Of a stretch of 64,000 nt of DNA, positions 12,601-24,773 are shown one piece after another. The notes under the pieces were generated by a model, which saw nothing but the letters and a program-made list of their open reading frames with translations, was not told where the DNA came from and made no database searches. The position numbers and the translations under genes are program-made. The DNA is from Glossina fuscipes (Eukaryota; Arthropoda; Insecta; Diptera; Glossinidae). Location of the stretch: the NCBI RefSeq assembly GCF_014805625.2, contig NW_023998456.1, forward strand, positions 432,061 through 496,060. The letters are read 5' to 3'. Every line of letters begins with the position of its first letter. The first letter of the stretch is position 1.

Positions 12601-15600
12601 AACTAAATAATTGTTATTACTATGTGTATGTATGCGAGTGTTTGTGTCTTTGTGTTTTTGTTTTTTTGTTTTTTTTATAGAATACAAAACATTTACTAAC
12701 ATTACAGCATAATAAGGCATTCACACATAAACATGTGTATGTTAATTTCTTTTTCAAATAATATTTTTCAAGTTTTTTTTTTTTTGTCTTTTGTTTTCTC
12801 TTTGTAAACTTTTGCTTTTTTCAAGGTAGGTGTTATAAGTTTTTGTTGTTGTTTTTGTTGTTGTATTTTTAATAGAATAATAGAATAATTTTTTAGTTAT
12901 GCTGGTGGTTTTGCTGTTTTTTCCCTTAGTTTCCGTTACTATAGGTTTTTTTTTTTTTAAATTTTTTTATGATAAAATTTGATTTTGAATTGAAAAGTAA
13001 TTATATTTAGATTTATTAAGGCTGTACATGATATTTTCTTGCACTCATACATGCGCATATAAGTTTATGCCTCGGTTTGTGATGATTGTGTGACTATTTA
13101 AGATTTCAATGAACGCCCTATTATTGTCCACCGCGACAGATACAAACATTACGATCTCCTTTATAATGCGACGTGTACGCTGTATATTAGCCAAAAGTAG
13201 GAGGAGTATACTGCTTGTCTTACATAAAAAAAAAAAGCATCTGTACTTTGGAGCAAAATGAAAAATGTTGTCCACAAAAATTTTGGGTAACAACAATGTT
13301 TAAGTCGGAATTTTTAATCTCGATTTGTAAGCATTAGACAATATTTAAAGTGTGGACTCTCGACTACAAATAGGCTTTCAGCCCACTTCATCAGCTAAGG
13401 ATCGACATGAGTTCTTCTGAATTATATAGACTAAAGGGTAGATCAAAGAAAACTTTACTCCACTTAGCCTTAAGTGGTAGGTCTTCAAAGTAGGCATACT
13501 CAGTCAGTTAGTTAAGGGTTTGAAATCAGCTCCGGCTTGTAAATACGAATGGCTTGCTGCGAATACTGAGGGCTTGCTTGAATAGCAAATAAAATACCGA
13601 GCAAAGCCTCTTTCTAGTATGAGTTTTTCCATAAGAGTGTTGAGTCCAGTTATGTTTGTTGCGGATGACAGATGTGATAAAGTTGCAGCCTTTTCAAGAT
13701 TTCTTGATTTAAATCATGTTTGAAACGAGGTAAGCCTTCCAACTAATGCCAAATAATCAATATTTACCCGAGAAAGATAAAGGGGATTTCACCATATAAA
13801 GGGTGGACTCGTAAAATGTCTTCGTTGAAACTAGTCGCTGCTATATATTAACACACTATACGAATAAGGACAGCTATTACTATTATTTGGGTGCTCAGGG
13901 TAGCATTTACAGATTTTAAAAAGATCGGCCCGGCCGAATTCCTATAAAATCCGAGGGTGCAAAGGAATGGGAGTGGAAGTGCACAATAAACGTGCCTTAC
14001 AGTCGAGCTACGATTATACATCACATCAGTGACTTCCTCTCACAGTATCATATACATCGTCCAGGATTCTTATACAATTCTCAAGTCTTGGTAATAAATT
14101 GCGGTTTAATCCGTGGAATATTAAAACTTAAACGTTAGATGTAAGCTCTTCTTTTTCCAACAAAAAAAGTTTTTCATTCCATACCCACGTATGCAGTAAA
14201 TATTCTAAAAGTCTGTGCGTATAATTTAGAATTAGTTAAGGTGGGATACACGAACACGAGCGTTTTAGGCAGAATTAAAGAGCCTTTCCTTTCCGACCTG
14301 CGTCACCTTACTTCACTTGTCTGTTTTTAATGGGCATGCAAGATCTTTTAGGGAATAGAGATAAGTAAACAAGTCGAAAACGTATTCGCTTTGCGGAAGC
14401 TTTTGATAATACTTGGCAAGAGTTCATATGTCTCTTTATAAAACTTGAGACAAAAATGGTATCAAATTTAATTATTATTTACAGGGGAATAAGAGTTTTC
14501 TTCATACAAGTCGCCTAAGGGTAAGAAAATTATTCTTTTTTTAGCTTAGTGGATTATTTGGATCACCTATAATATATGGAAAGAAATTGATTACTTGTGA
14601 GAAGTCTTTTCGGTAATACTTCATATTTTCCCGTTTCCTGATTGAAGTTTGTTTGGAGCCAAGCAAATTTGTCGACGAAAAGATGAGAGAGTCTCTGTAA
14701 CCAAATTCTCAAGCATAAGAAATGATGTCACAGGAAAGCCTTAAAGAGCTTATAACAGCGCTAGAGAGAAAGCAGCAAATACTGGACTGGATTAGGTGAA
14801 ATGTCAAAAGTACGCTATAGTCATGCTCATCTGATATTTGTCGATAATATTCTCTTATACAATTACTATTTGCTCTAACAGGTACGGAAAGCATCATTAG
14901 TCAGGGTTTCTTTAAGCATTGATTAGAACCCTTGACAAGCAGAATATTTTCAGACACTTCAGAATATTACAGTTGTGAAAAAGGTAAAGGGAAAGCTTTT
15001 CAATAAGTACAGATATCTGTAGAGGATGCATAGCTGAAGGGAACAAAAGATACGCTCTTCAGGCTTTTTTATTTTCATGTATTTCGACACCTTTCCTCAG
15101 GTTAACGAGGAGGAGACGTTGAGTAAGACAAAATCACCTTTTCATTGTATTAGATTTGTTTATTTTGTTTTTAATAATGGCAGTGATGATCATCACATCA
15201 AATACTTTTCCTTATCGATGAAGCACACAGTCAATGGGAATCATTGTCGTGGTTTTGCTGGAAAGTTGCAATCAATGCAAATTTTGGCAAATATTTCTGC
15301 TTATTTTTTGTCATTTCCACTTTTTTTTTTTTCTTTCCTACTTTCAAGTTAATTGATATTAGCATGTTTTTAATTTTGAGGTTTTTCTAGTATTACTTAG
15401 TTTTTATACTCATCACCAAAGCAGAGAAATTTTGTCGGTATCGTCGGTTAGTTTGAAAAGGAACCAAAATTCAAGCCTTCGAACACGTCAGATACGAAAT
15501 TGATTATAAATATAAATTGAATAACTTTATTAAGGTTCACCCAATATCATGTTTACATTGAATATGTTTTTGCACTACAATCAATCTTCTGTTGTTGATT

Positions 15601-17999
15601 TGCTGAAGTGCAGAAGAAGGATTTAGTCGTATCTGCTTCTCTGTCGGGCAATCTAATCTTTGAATTTCGTAAGCGAGAATCCGTTTCGAAGGTATTTAGC
15701 TATCAAGTTATAATCGAATTTTATTCCTGGCAAGCTTAAATATTTTCCTCTAATCATTGGGCGTGAAAAGTGAGACGACGAAGGGAGCTTGAGTTTTCTT
15801 GATTATTTCTTTCAGCAAAGACAAGCAGTTGATAAGCAAGTACATATACGTATCTAAATGACTCACTGGTTGCGTTTAAGCGATGAATAAAAAGTGCCAG
15901 GAAAGGCAAGGCAATGGTGTCAGAGCTCCTTGCATCTTCGATTTCCCATGTAAGTGTTGAATGGTGTTTAATTTTGGAGAAGAAGAAGACGTATTCCCAC
16001 CATTACGTAATTTTGGTTTAAACACGCTCATAAAGCGGGTCCAAAACTCAGAGCACTTTAGCCACCTTTGATTTAGGTTAACAAACAAAACCGGCCTGAT
16101 CTATAAATGATATAACAAAGTAAAGAAAGAAACGCCCGCAACCATTTCTTACCACAAAATATGAAAATATGTGCACAAGCGTTGTGATTATCGCAGCGCC
16201 AGCTCAAAGTGCATTTGAGACGCTGGACTTTAGAGGAACCCAACCCAGCTTTGGACAGAAAAGTATTCTTCTCGATCTTTAAAGAATACGAAATTTATTC
16301 ATATTACGAACAGGTTTTATATTCGTTTCCGAAAAGCAAAAAAAAACAACATAAACACTTATTACAAACTCCCGCACAAACATAAATAAATAGATGCTGC
16401 TAATATAAAATGTATAAAGTAAGCAAGTAAAAGGTCGCGAAATTTCATTCCAAAAGTATTGATCTTCAAGATACTTCTTCTTTTGTTGGCTCTCGTTACC
16501 GAACTTTCCAAAAATGCCTTCTTTTGGGCTTATGATCAGTTTTCATATGAATTCTGCTCAGACAATTGAGTTTTCGCTTCTCGAGGAATTTTGAGTAGAC
16601 GCCACTCTTTGGTAGTAAACAAATATAAGATATCCGTTTAATATTGCGAGTGACAAATTGGCGAACGTTTTTGAAATTTTCTTTCTACCAATTTCTTTTA
16701 CCAATTTTAAACAATTGTTAATATTATTGCATTTCCTATTTATTATCATAAATTTTTCTTATTTTTCAAATGTTTTTTTTTGCTACATTGATCCAAGAAG
16801 ACATGTACTTTAGACTTTCAATTGCGCTCTTTTGACTTTGACTAACATTAAATGACAGATAGGAAGCTTTACATAAATTATTTTCGAATTCAGAATATTT
16901 TCAACCAATTAATAAGAACTAAGATCGACAAAGGCAATTTCGAATCAATACTCGATCGTAATTTAAATTCGATACGTGATAGAAATTTTACGAAAGAGTT
17001 TGCATTCGATGGTAAGAAAAGCGCAGGTTTAATCGACAGTTCTAAATTCACTACTTGTTACAGCGAGTCGCACAATCGGTAGTGTTCGAGTTTACTCGAA
17101 TTGAACACAGATTTGCTTAAAAAAGAAAACAAGCAAAAGGATCACTATACACTATACTAACAAATGGAAAGTCCGCCCTTACGAACAGTATTTAAACCAA
17201 TTAGTTGCAGTTCACAGTAGATGTGGACAGGGCAATAAATGCAATAAATTCCTACTTTACGCTTCTCATTGTAAGATCGCAATACTCGCTCATATGTTCA
17301 GAGTTTACGGCTTGACCATAGGTTTAGGGGTACACAGGAAGAAGTAATGTTTTCTTGTATCTCTTTCCGTAATGGACTATTTCTAAGGAGGCAATAAAAA
17401 CTAACTAAAGCAGGACTAGTTGAACGGTAGAATACAATGAAGTTTTTGTAGTCGAAAGCATGGAGCAGGTCATGTTAGTTGTATCCGCCGACGCACATAT
17501 ATTTGAGGAAGTATAGGTTTGATTTGGCCGAAGGCAAGTGTGACCGCGACTCTAGGCATTTTATCTCCTCACCTTTGATTATCTTGTGCAGATTATGATA
17601 CCAAATAATGATTTCTCTCGTTGGGGTCAATACTTTTTAGACATCTTAATATTCTCATTGCAAAAGTTCGTGCTTTTGTAACATCTCTCCATCTGTAACC
17701 TAAAATGAATGAATTACCTAAATGATAGCACGTCACTCTAATTGAGTCGATATGAACTGCATTAAGTTAATGAGAAAAAAGAAGAAAAAAAAAGTTAAAC
17801 AGAAACAGATTTTACTTCTTTTTTTTTACTCTTACTTTACTCGGATGATGGGTATGCAAGATTCGCCCAAAAGGCGAATAAAGTTCTTCTTTTTCTTTTG
17901 GAGTAATATCTGGCTTGGCATAAGCAGTATTACGATTTAACTTGTGTACCTGGTTGTCTGTCTGCTTAGTTATTATATGTGTTATTATGCACTTATTTC

Positions 18000-18000
<1 letters not shown>
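9661..18000. other. AT-rich intergenic sequence, no gene seen
   Basis: This 8-kb stretch has T-rich tracts (10386-10409, 12480-13010) and small ORFs without domains or plausible splice sites. No RNA gene or transposase signature was recognised. It is too far from the brp stop to be assigned confidently to the brp 3' untranslated region. Confidence 0.45.

Positions 18001-18032
<32 letters not shown>
18001..18032. repeat. Poly(T) tract, 32 nt
   Basis: An uninterrupted run of 32 T. On the minus strand this is poly(A), so it could mark the tail of a retroposed sequence. No recognisable retrocopy is attached. Confidence 0.8.
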
Positions 18033-18541
18033 CTTTTTTATCGTGTAATTAAATTTAATAAATATGCATTATTAAGAAAGGGAGAGATTTAGAGTAAGTT
18101 TTTGAAGGGGCGCAAAGGGGGCGAAAGATAAAGTTTTATAATATTTTAGTTAAATAGATATACGAGATGATTGGTTTATCTAATTACCGAATAAATACAT
18201 ATTTATCATTATTATTTCATATTATTAATTATTCAATTTACTTGATCTAATAACTTTTGCATTAGCAAATCAAACAATTGATAAGAAAGCAACAAAAGAA
18301 AAAAAAAAGTAGGAAACAAGATAATAGTCAGTTTAATGCTAATTAAAATGATAAAAAGTACTCTTGTCTTTTGTAACGTAACGACAAATAAGTGTTTGTA
18401 CAGAATTAATTGAATATATTATAATATAATACATTAAGACATTTAGAGAATAAAAAATTAATCTTTTGATTGCTGTTTCTGGGTAAAGATTCGAAAAAAT
18501 GTATATACAAATATATATTACAAAATGTCTGAAGTTGTTAA

Positions 18542-18542
<1 letters not shown>

Positions 18543-18572
<30 letters not shown>
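18543..18572. repeat. (TA)n microsatellite
   Basis: A pure TA dinucleotide run of about 30 nt in AT-rich surroundings. Confidence 0.85.
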
Positions 18573-18575
<3 letters not shown>

Positions 18576-19668
18576 CAATTTGAAGGCATAATTTAAGGAA
18601 GAAATTATTAGTCTGCAAATCACCCGTGATGATTATAGCCAACTGTGTATATATGTGCATAGGGTGTAAAAAGTGTCCGGAATTTTTAAAGGAATACATT
18701 TAACTCGTTCCACTCCTACGTCGAGTGTGGCTCGTTGAAGTTATTTAGCTGGAAAACCTATGAAAACGATAATGAAATAATTTAAGTCTCTTCCGCCACC
18801 CACTGTTTGCTTTTGTTGTTCCATTTTTTTTTCCCAAACACATTGCAAATCAATCGGAACGAGAGCATACAGCAGTGGAAGTAGTTCTTCAAGGGTACAG
18901 TTCACACCAAAAATATCAGAGAGAATGATATAAACAGACTTAAAAAAAAGTTTTCACTTTTGTTTTTACGATTTCTAAGCATCAAGTTGACGTAACCGGT
19001 GCAGTCAACACAACGTAAATTCTTAGAATATTCAAACTAAGTGGCTTATGATTCTAAGAACGCTTTGTGATGAAAGGTGAATCGAAACTGTGTAGCTTGC
19101 AGCTTTAAGAACGCTCAACGGCGTAAGATAACTCGGGATATTTATACTAACCTACAAAAAAACGATTTAGGTCGAATACATTAATATACGATATTAGATC
19201 ATACGTATGAGTAGAGCTTTATTTATGCATCGTATATCGTACCGTATGTATTTTAAATATTTCAAATCAAATTTTTGTATGATTTGGAAGCACTTTTCAA
19301 TGAATCGTCGATTTGAATGCCATTGTATTGTAAATATTCCGCCACCTTCTTTGTTTTGAACCACTATACTCTGTCTGGCATTATGACATGTTTGTGCTAA
19401 TATTTACTTTAGTTGGGGTTTGAGTAGTTACGGACGAATTCTCGCCACAATTTAATTGATTTTTCGCATTTTACAATGGAATTTTATTAATAAGCAAAGC
19501 AAAGAAATTGGAAGCGAGTTTCCTTAAGAACGTCCTCAAAATTGTAAATTCCGATTACCATAACACTTCATAAATAAAAAAATTAATGAATGAACAAATG
19601 CATATATATGGGTGTTTATATGTGGATGCTTGTAACTAAATAAATAAATACATCTATATGTAAGTATG

Positions 19669-19702
<34 letters not shown>

Positions 19703-20819
19703 TCTATATTTATATGTATATATATACATGTGGCCTTGTGTACATATGATTTATATATATTTTCTAAAGGAATTACTTGCTGTCGTAAACACACAGCGTT
19801 TTTGTGTCCATTCATTTCATTTCTCCTAACATTTTATTGCCATAAATATTGCATGTTTTTATGTACGATTATATACATATGCATGTGTGCGCATACTTAA
19901 TTAAAATGAAGAATATCTAAATATGTATATTAATAATATATATTAATGTATCTACATATGTATATGGTATGTGTCATATGTATATATGGTTATCATCATT
20001 ATTTTATTAAAAAATTTACTCTAATACCCAAAACGAATATTTATTATTATTACTTATAACGAGTTAAGATGTCTTACGTTTTCTCAAAAAAAAAAAAAAA
20101 AAAATTTTTTTTTTTCTTATATTACTTTTTATGCCCTTTATTTAAGCAGAAATGCTTGATATCTTCGTTTATTACGTAAGTCTTATAAGTCTGACTTGAA
20201 GCTCGTGCTTACTATGTTAGGATTACCTGTTGAAGATGAAAATAAAATTGAGCTTTTTAAGTAAAGAATTAATTGCTTGATCTTTGAAGCAACGATGAAG
20301 TGAACGATTACATAATTGAGTTTGAAAACGAGTCTGCAATAACAATAAGCTGGAAATATGTTGGTTTTTAAAATGGATTGCTCAGCAAATGCTTGGAACA
20401 TATATCTCATTATAATACATCTTCCGAGTTCAGCAGTAGAATAGCAGACGTTAAGTAAATAAATGAACAAGTGTCAAGAAGAAAAGTTAGGTAATCATTA
20501 AAATCTGATTTCAATATGGTCTTTCTAGAACGATTACGGTTAGTGAAAAGTAAAGACTAGCCACTAGTATTTTTATGTGTTTCTATAATCTTGGTCATAA
20601 TAATATTGTAACACGTTTATTTTAAGACCTTTTATACGAAACTAACGATTTATACTTGGTTCTATTGTTGATATTTTCCTAATAATTATAATAATAACAA
20701 TAATAATATGTCGTCTATTAATGAATGCAGCACTTTTTGAATTTTGAATTTGCGATAAAACTCTTCTATAAATTGCTATTGGATTTTCTCAAAACACAGA
20801 CTAAACAAGTGAAAACATT
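18573..20819. other. AT-rich intergenic sequence, no gene seen
   Basis: The stretch contains another pure (TA)n run at about 19672-19699 and an A/T homopolymer junction near 20088-20115. No coding exon or RNA gene was recognised. Confidence 0.45.
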
Positions 20820-21145
20820 ATAGTGGGACTGAACCCACCATTACTACCACTCTACACCACTCCGATTACTACTTTGATTTTTGTAATGACTTTTCAAGGA
20901 CAAGGCGTTATATGGGAAGTAGTAAAAAGAGCAATTCGATCTGAACCATTTTCAATAGTGTTCGCCTTTGAGCCAAAACACATCTGTGTAAAAAATTTCG
21001 TGAAAATATGTGAAAATTGCCACCTGTAAATTGAACACTAGAAAGCACGACGGGTAGACCAACAAACAGTTTCCAATTGATTCAGAAAGTGACTGTGAAT
21101 CGAAAGTGGATGTTGTGTACATCCGCACAAGCTTAATACACCCTT
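20820..21145 (-). repeat. Dispersed repeat family 1, copy C (reverse orientation)
   Basis: Read on the minus strand it begins gggtgtattaagcttgtgc, then ggatgtacacaacatcc and cactttctgaatcaatt. It continues to gaaattttttacacagatg, tggctcaaaggcgaac and tattgaaaatggttcagatc. The last block matches copy D near 60690 (tattgaaaatggtcagggtc). This is the longest match within the family and helps define its 3' half. Confidence 0.65.
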
Positions 21146-23040
21146 GCATCGCAAACGGTGTAAATTATAGAAACCGGAAATTTGCTGTACCGCTCTAAGA
21201 AGATAGTATTTAATAGCATATAAAAAGCGGTTAGCCTTTGTAAAAAGCGTTCCTTCCATCTCTGATAAAGCACTAAAATTCAGTAGAAATTGCCAAATTA
21301 TTTATGTACAGAGGTGTAATAAAAAAACTGCGTAGAGAGCGTTTGTGTTTTAAGTCCCTGAGTTAGTTCAATTTTAAACGCGTGGAGCTGCACACTTCCT
21401 TAAGATATGACTGTTTGTCCAACAACTACTATATTAGCCTGTCTTTTCAGACATAAGATAATACCGTTACATAAGAAGAAATGTTTTAAGCCGTTTGCTC
21501 CGATTAAAAAAATATCTCATTTAACGTCTAACGCACGAAGTCTCCGTTCTAATATCTTCTCGAGATGATTGATGAGCTGCATTCTCGTCTAAAAATTTTA
21601 CGGGGTTTCTTGACAGCAATACCTCTTTAAAATTCTTTCCAGCAAAGAAAACAAAGTAGCCCTTTTGGATATAGGATTTTTTTTGATTCCGATACTACCT
21701 TTCTAGGAGTTACTTCTACCTTTTTGTATATTATTTTTTGGTATCCGCTGAAAGAATTCAACTTTCGTTTAGGGAAGAATGATAGATTAGCAGCGCTTCC
21801 TGCTAAAAAGTGCTTCGGTTATATTTATTTATACAGCTGTTCCAACGTTCCTCTCGTTTTTCATTTTGTAGGACATATTGCATTTTGGTTCTTCTACCTT
21901 CGCCACTAAAATGAGAAGTGAACAAGCAATTTAAACAAAGCTTTACGTAAAATTGTCGGATTGGTCAGCCTAATGAAAGCTGCTAGGTCATTTAATGAAA
22001 TATCAGCGTTGCTTGATCAAAACATTCTTGAATTAAAACAGTTCGCGTTTGGTAAATGGGCCTTTTTGGGAAAACCTATTTATCCTTATGGTTATCGGAT
22101 GGCAATTTAAGTACAAGTAGCGCTATGGAGTGTGATTTCATTGTTAGTGATACTAGTAGTAGTCATTTAGTTTTGCATCGCACCCTAAAAAGGGTCTTCA
22201 GGGTCTTAACATTCATTCATTCAATGCGTATTCGTAAAAGCTAACCCTTAGGACCAAAAATTTTAACCCTGTTCTTAATATTATCATTTTCTGGTTTCTT
22301 TTGTCTTCACAAATGCATGTAGGTGTGAAAACCTATCCCTGTCTTTCGCAGATTTGCTAAATATTGCTAAAATTATTTCAAAATATCTTAATGATCGCTT
22401 CTGAAGCTTTAGAGTTATGTGAAATGCAAAGGGAGAAAAAAAGGAAAGTTTGAAATTTGCAGATATCCCAGGCATCTCGTTTAGCAGTAATCGGGTCATT
22501 GTTAGAAATTAAGCTTGCCGCGATTTTTTAACAAACAGCAGCAATTTTGACTGATATTCTAGCATCTTCCTACAATAAACTATGCTATTGTTTTTAGACG
22601 ATATATGGACGTTCTAAGTTAAGGAACATGAAACAAATCATAGCTTAAAACTGACGCGCAAATCGAACCGTTTACGGAGAAATTCAGAGTGAAACGATAT
22701 TAATTCGTAACGTAAGACGCAGATGTAGAGTTGCATTGGATGTCAGGTCTCTGATAGGTAGATAGGTAGTAGAACGGCGAACAGCAAACATATGTGAAAC
22801 GAATTGCAGGCGGGACTTGTGAACTGTTCGAAAGCAACTGCATACATTACCTAAGGCTACATTCTGAATAATAAGGCTAGTACTACGTCTTCTATTTTTT
22901 GAACGTGTGAGAAAGTTTGTGTTCAGACTTGTGTATCCGTTGCCTACAAATGGCAGTTTAAAGATAGGGCGATACGTATGAGTTTTTTTTTCTCGTTTTG
23001 ACAATGCAGCTGGTGGGTAACAGATGATTTGGCTAAAGCC
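21146..23040. other. Intergenic sequence, no gene seen
   Basis: Base composition is a little less extreme than in the surroundings, but no ORF shows a recognisable family or convincing splice structure. Confidence 0.4.
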
Positions 23041-24737
23041 ATAAATAATCTCTATTTCTCTTTTACTTTCTTTTTGTTTTTTTCTTTTTTTTAAATTAAT
23101 TTTTGCTTCTTAATAATTATTTAAATATATATCATAAGTAGTGTTTTTATGAGATTTTTTTATCACTTTTTTGTTTTTGTTTTTCTTTTCTTTTTTTTTT
23201 CATAGTGTAAGTGTTTAACTGTACAAGTGTTGTTATAATATTGTACTATGATACTATCTACTCATTTGGAATCGTAGAAAATGTTACTGATAATTTGCAA
23301 TAAATTTAAAAATAAAAACATGAAATTTATATTGAAATATGTATTGAAATTGTTTTTTTACTATACGATATATTATGATAAAAAAAAAAAACAACTGAGA
23401 ATGCTTTATTCGCGCTATGGCGAACTTTGGATACCCACCACCTAGTTTCAAATTTCATTCAATGAGCGGCAAGCGATGCCATCACCAAAAATGTATGAAA
23501 ACGATGCCTTTATTCAAAAATATAACATACAAAGACTATGCAGTTCAATAGTTCAATACTAGTTATCGACAAGTAATTAGAGAAAAGTCCTCTTCTTCTT
23601 ACAAAATCGTGAATTGTAATCAAAATTGCATTGAATTGCAAGTCAAAGAAATTTGGAGTCAAAGCAAGTGAAGGTGCGAATGTAAGAAGGGAACGTAAAA
23701 AATCGAAAAAATGAGGGAAACTCCAATTATAAAGTTTCGTTAAAGACAAAATCGAAGCACGAACCTGTTCAAAAGAACAGATTACGGGCAATTAATTAAA
23801 TAGCCCATGTAAACTATTTTTTCGGAAAACAAGAAAAGCTAAAATGTATATCATATTTCCGCACATAGACAACATAGTTAAAAAATTGAATTTAAATCAT
23901 AGTCTGAGAAGAAGGAATTAATTATCGGTAAATTGGTGTAAAAATTTTATGTAAACTATATTTTCGGACAACAAAAAGGCTGAAATATAAATCCTATTTT
24001 CATACTGAGACAATAAATATTATCGTATAATCGGACGAAAAAAAAAAATGTAACTGTTGTTTGATTGAAGATAATTAATCTTGAAATGTAAGTGTAAATA
24101 ATAATTCCGGACAAAAGAAAACATGTAAAACATATATCGACATATATGCAGGAGTAATAATAGATTCGCAACGCCCGATCTTGTAAATTCATACGATTTT
24201 TTTGGGTCGTAACGATAATAAAAACTCTCAAGAGCAATTATATACACAAATGGAATTAAAAATATTTTATATATCTATCTATGCTCCGGTGGTGGGTATA
24301 CAGATATTATTAAATCGTTGATAATTGTAACTGTTTTCATAGCAGTAATGAGAAAAATTTAATTGATTGGAGCGAAAGCAGAGGCAAAAAGGACGAATGG
24401 GAAAGAATTTGCATTTTAATGCTACCGTAAGTTGATAAGTTTTGTAAAAATTATTGCTGCTCTGTATTGAAGATGCATTGCGTTTTGTTATGGCTATTAT
24501 TTGTTATAGTTTAAAAAATATTAATAGTTATTTAATACATATGTATGTATGCATGTTTGTATAGATGCGTGGATGTGAATGTGTGTATTTGTAGTATGCA
24601 TTTACAAATAAGTAACTAATTTATTTATGTATGTTGTATTATATATAATTGGGCTGTAGAGACGTAGTTTGTAATTGTGGGATAAGAGAAATAAGAGGCA
24701 GGAAGAGAATTTCGAAGAAGATAAATAATAATACATT
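23041..24737 (-). other. brp: Probable brp 3' untranslated region, end not fixed
   Basis: The sequence immediately past the brp stop codon on the minus strand is AT-rich and non-coding. Minus-strand AATAAA signals are visible at 24625-24620 and 23410-23405, and there are further AT-rich candidates. The nearest would give a 3' UTR of only about 110 nt. Long 3' UTRs are common for neural fly genes, so the more distal sites are plausible. The actual cleavage site cannot be decided from sequence alone. Confidence 0.4.
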
Positions 24738-24773
24738 TTAGAAAAAGCTTTTTAAGAATCCCGCAGGTCCAGC
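24738..24773 (-). CDS. brp: brp exon 15: C-terminal tip and stop
   Basis: The acceptor is TTTTTTTTTAG|GCT. The 36 nt encode AGPAGFLKSFF and TAA, identical to the end of Drosophila Brp as I know it. In Drosophila the last 17 residues are needed to tether synaptic vesicles (the brp-nude allele), so this tiny exon carries most of that element. It joins in phase 0 to GAT at 27000. Confidence 0.93.
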   Translation of the reverse strand, partial: AGPAGFLKSFF

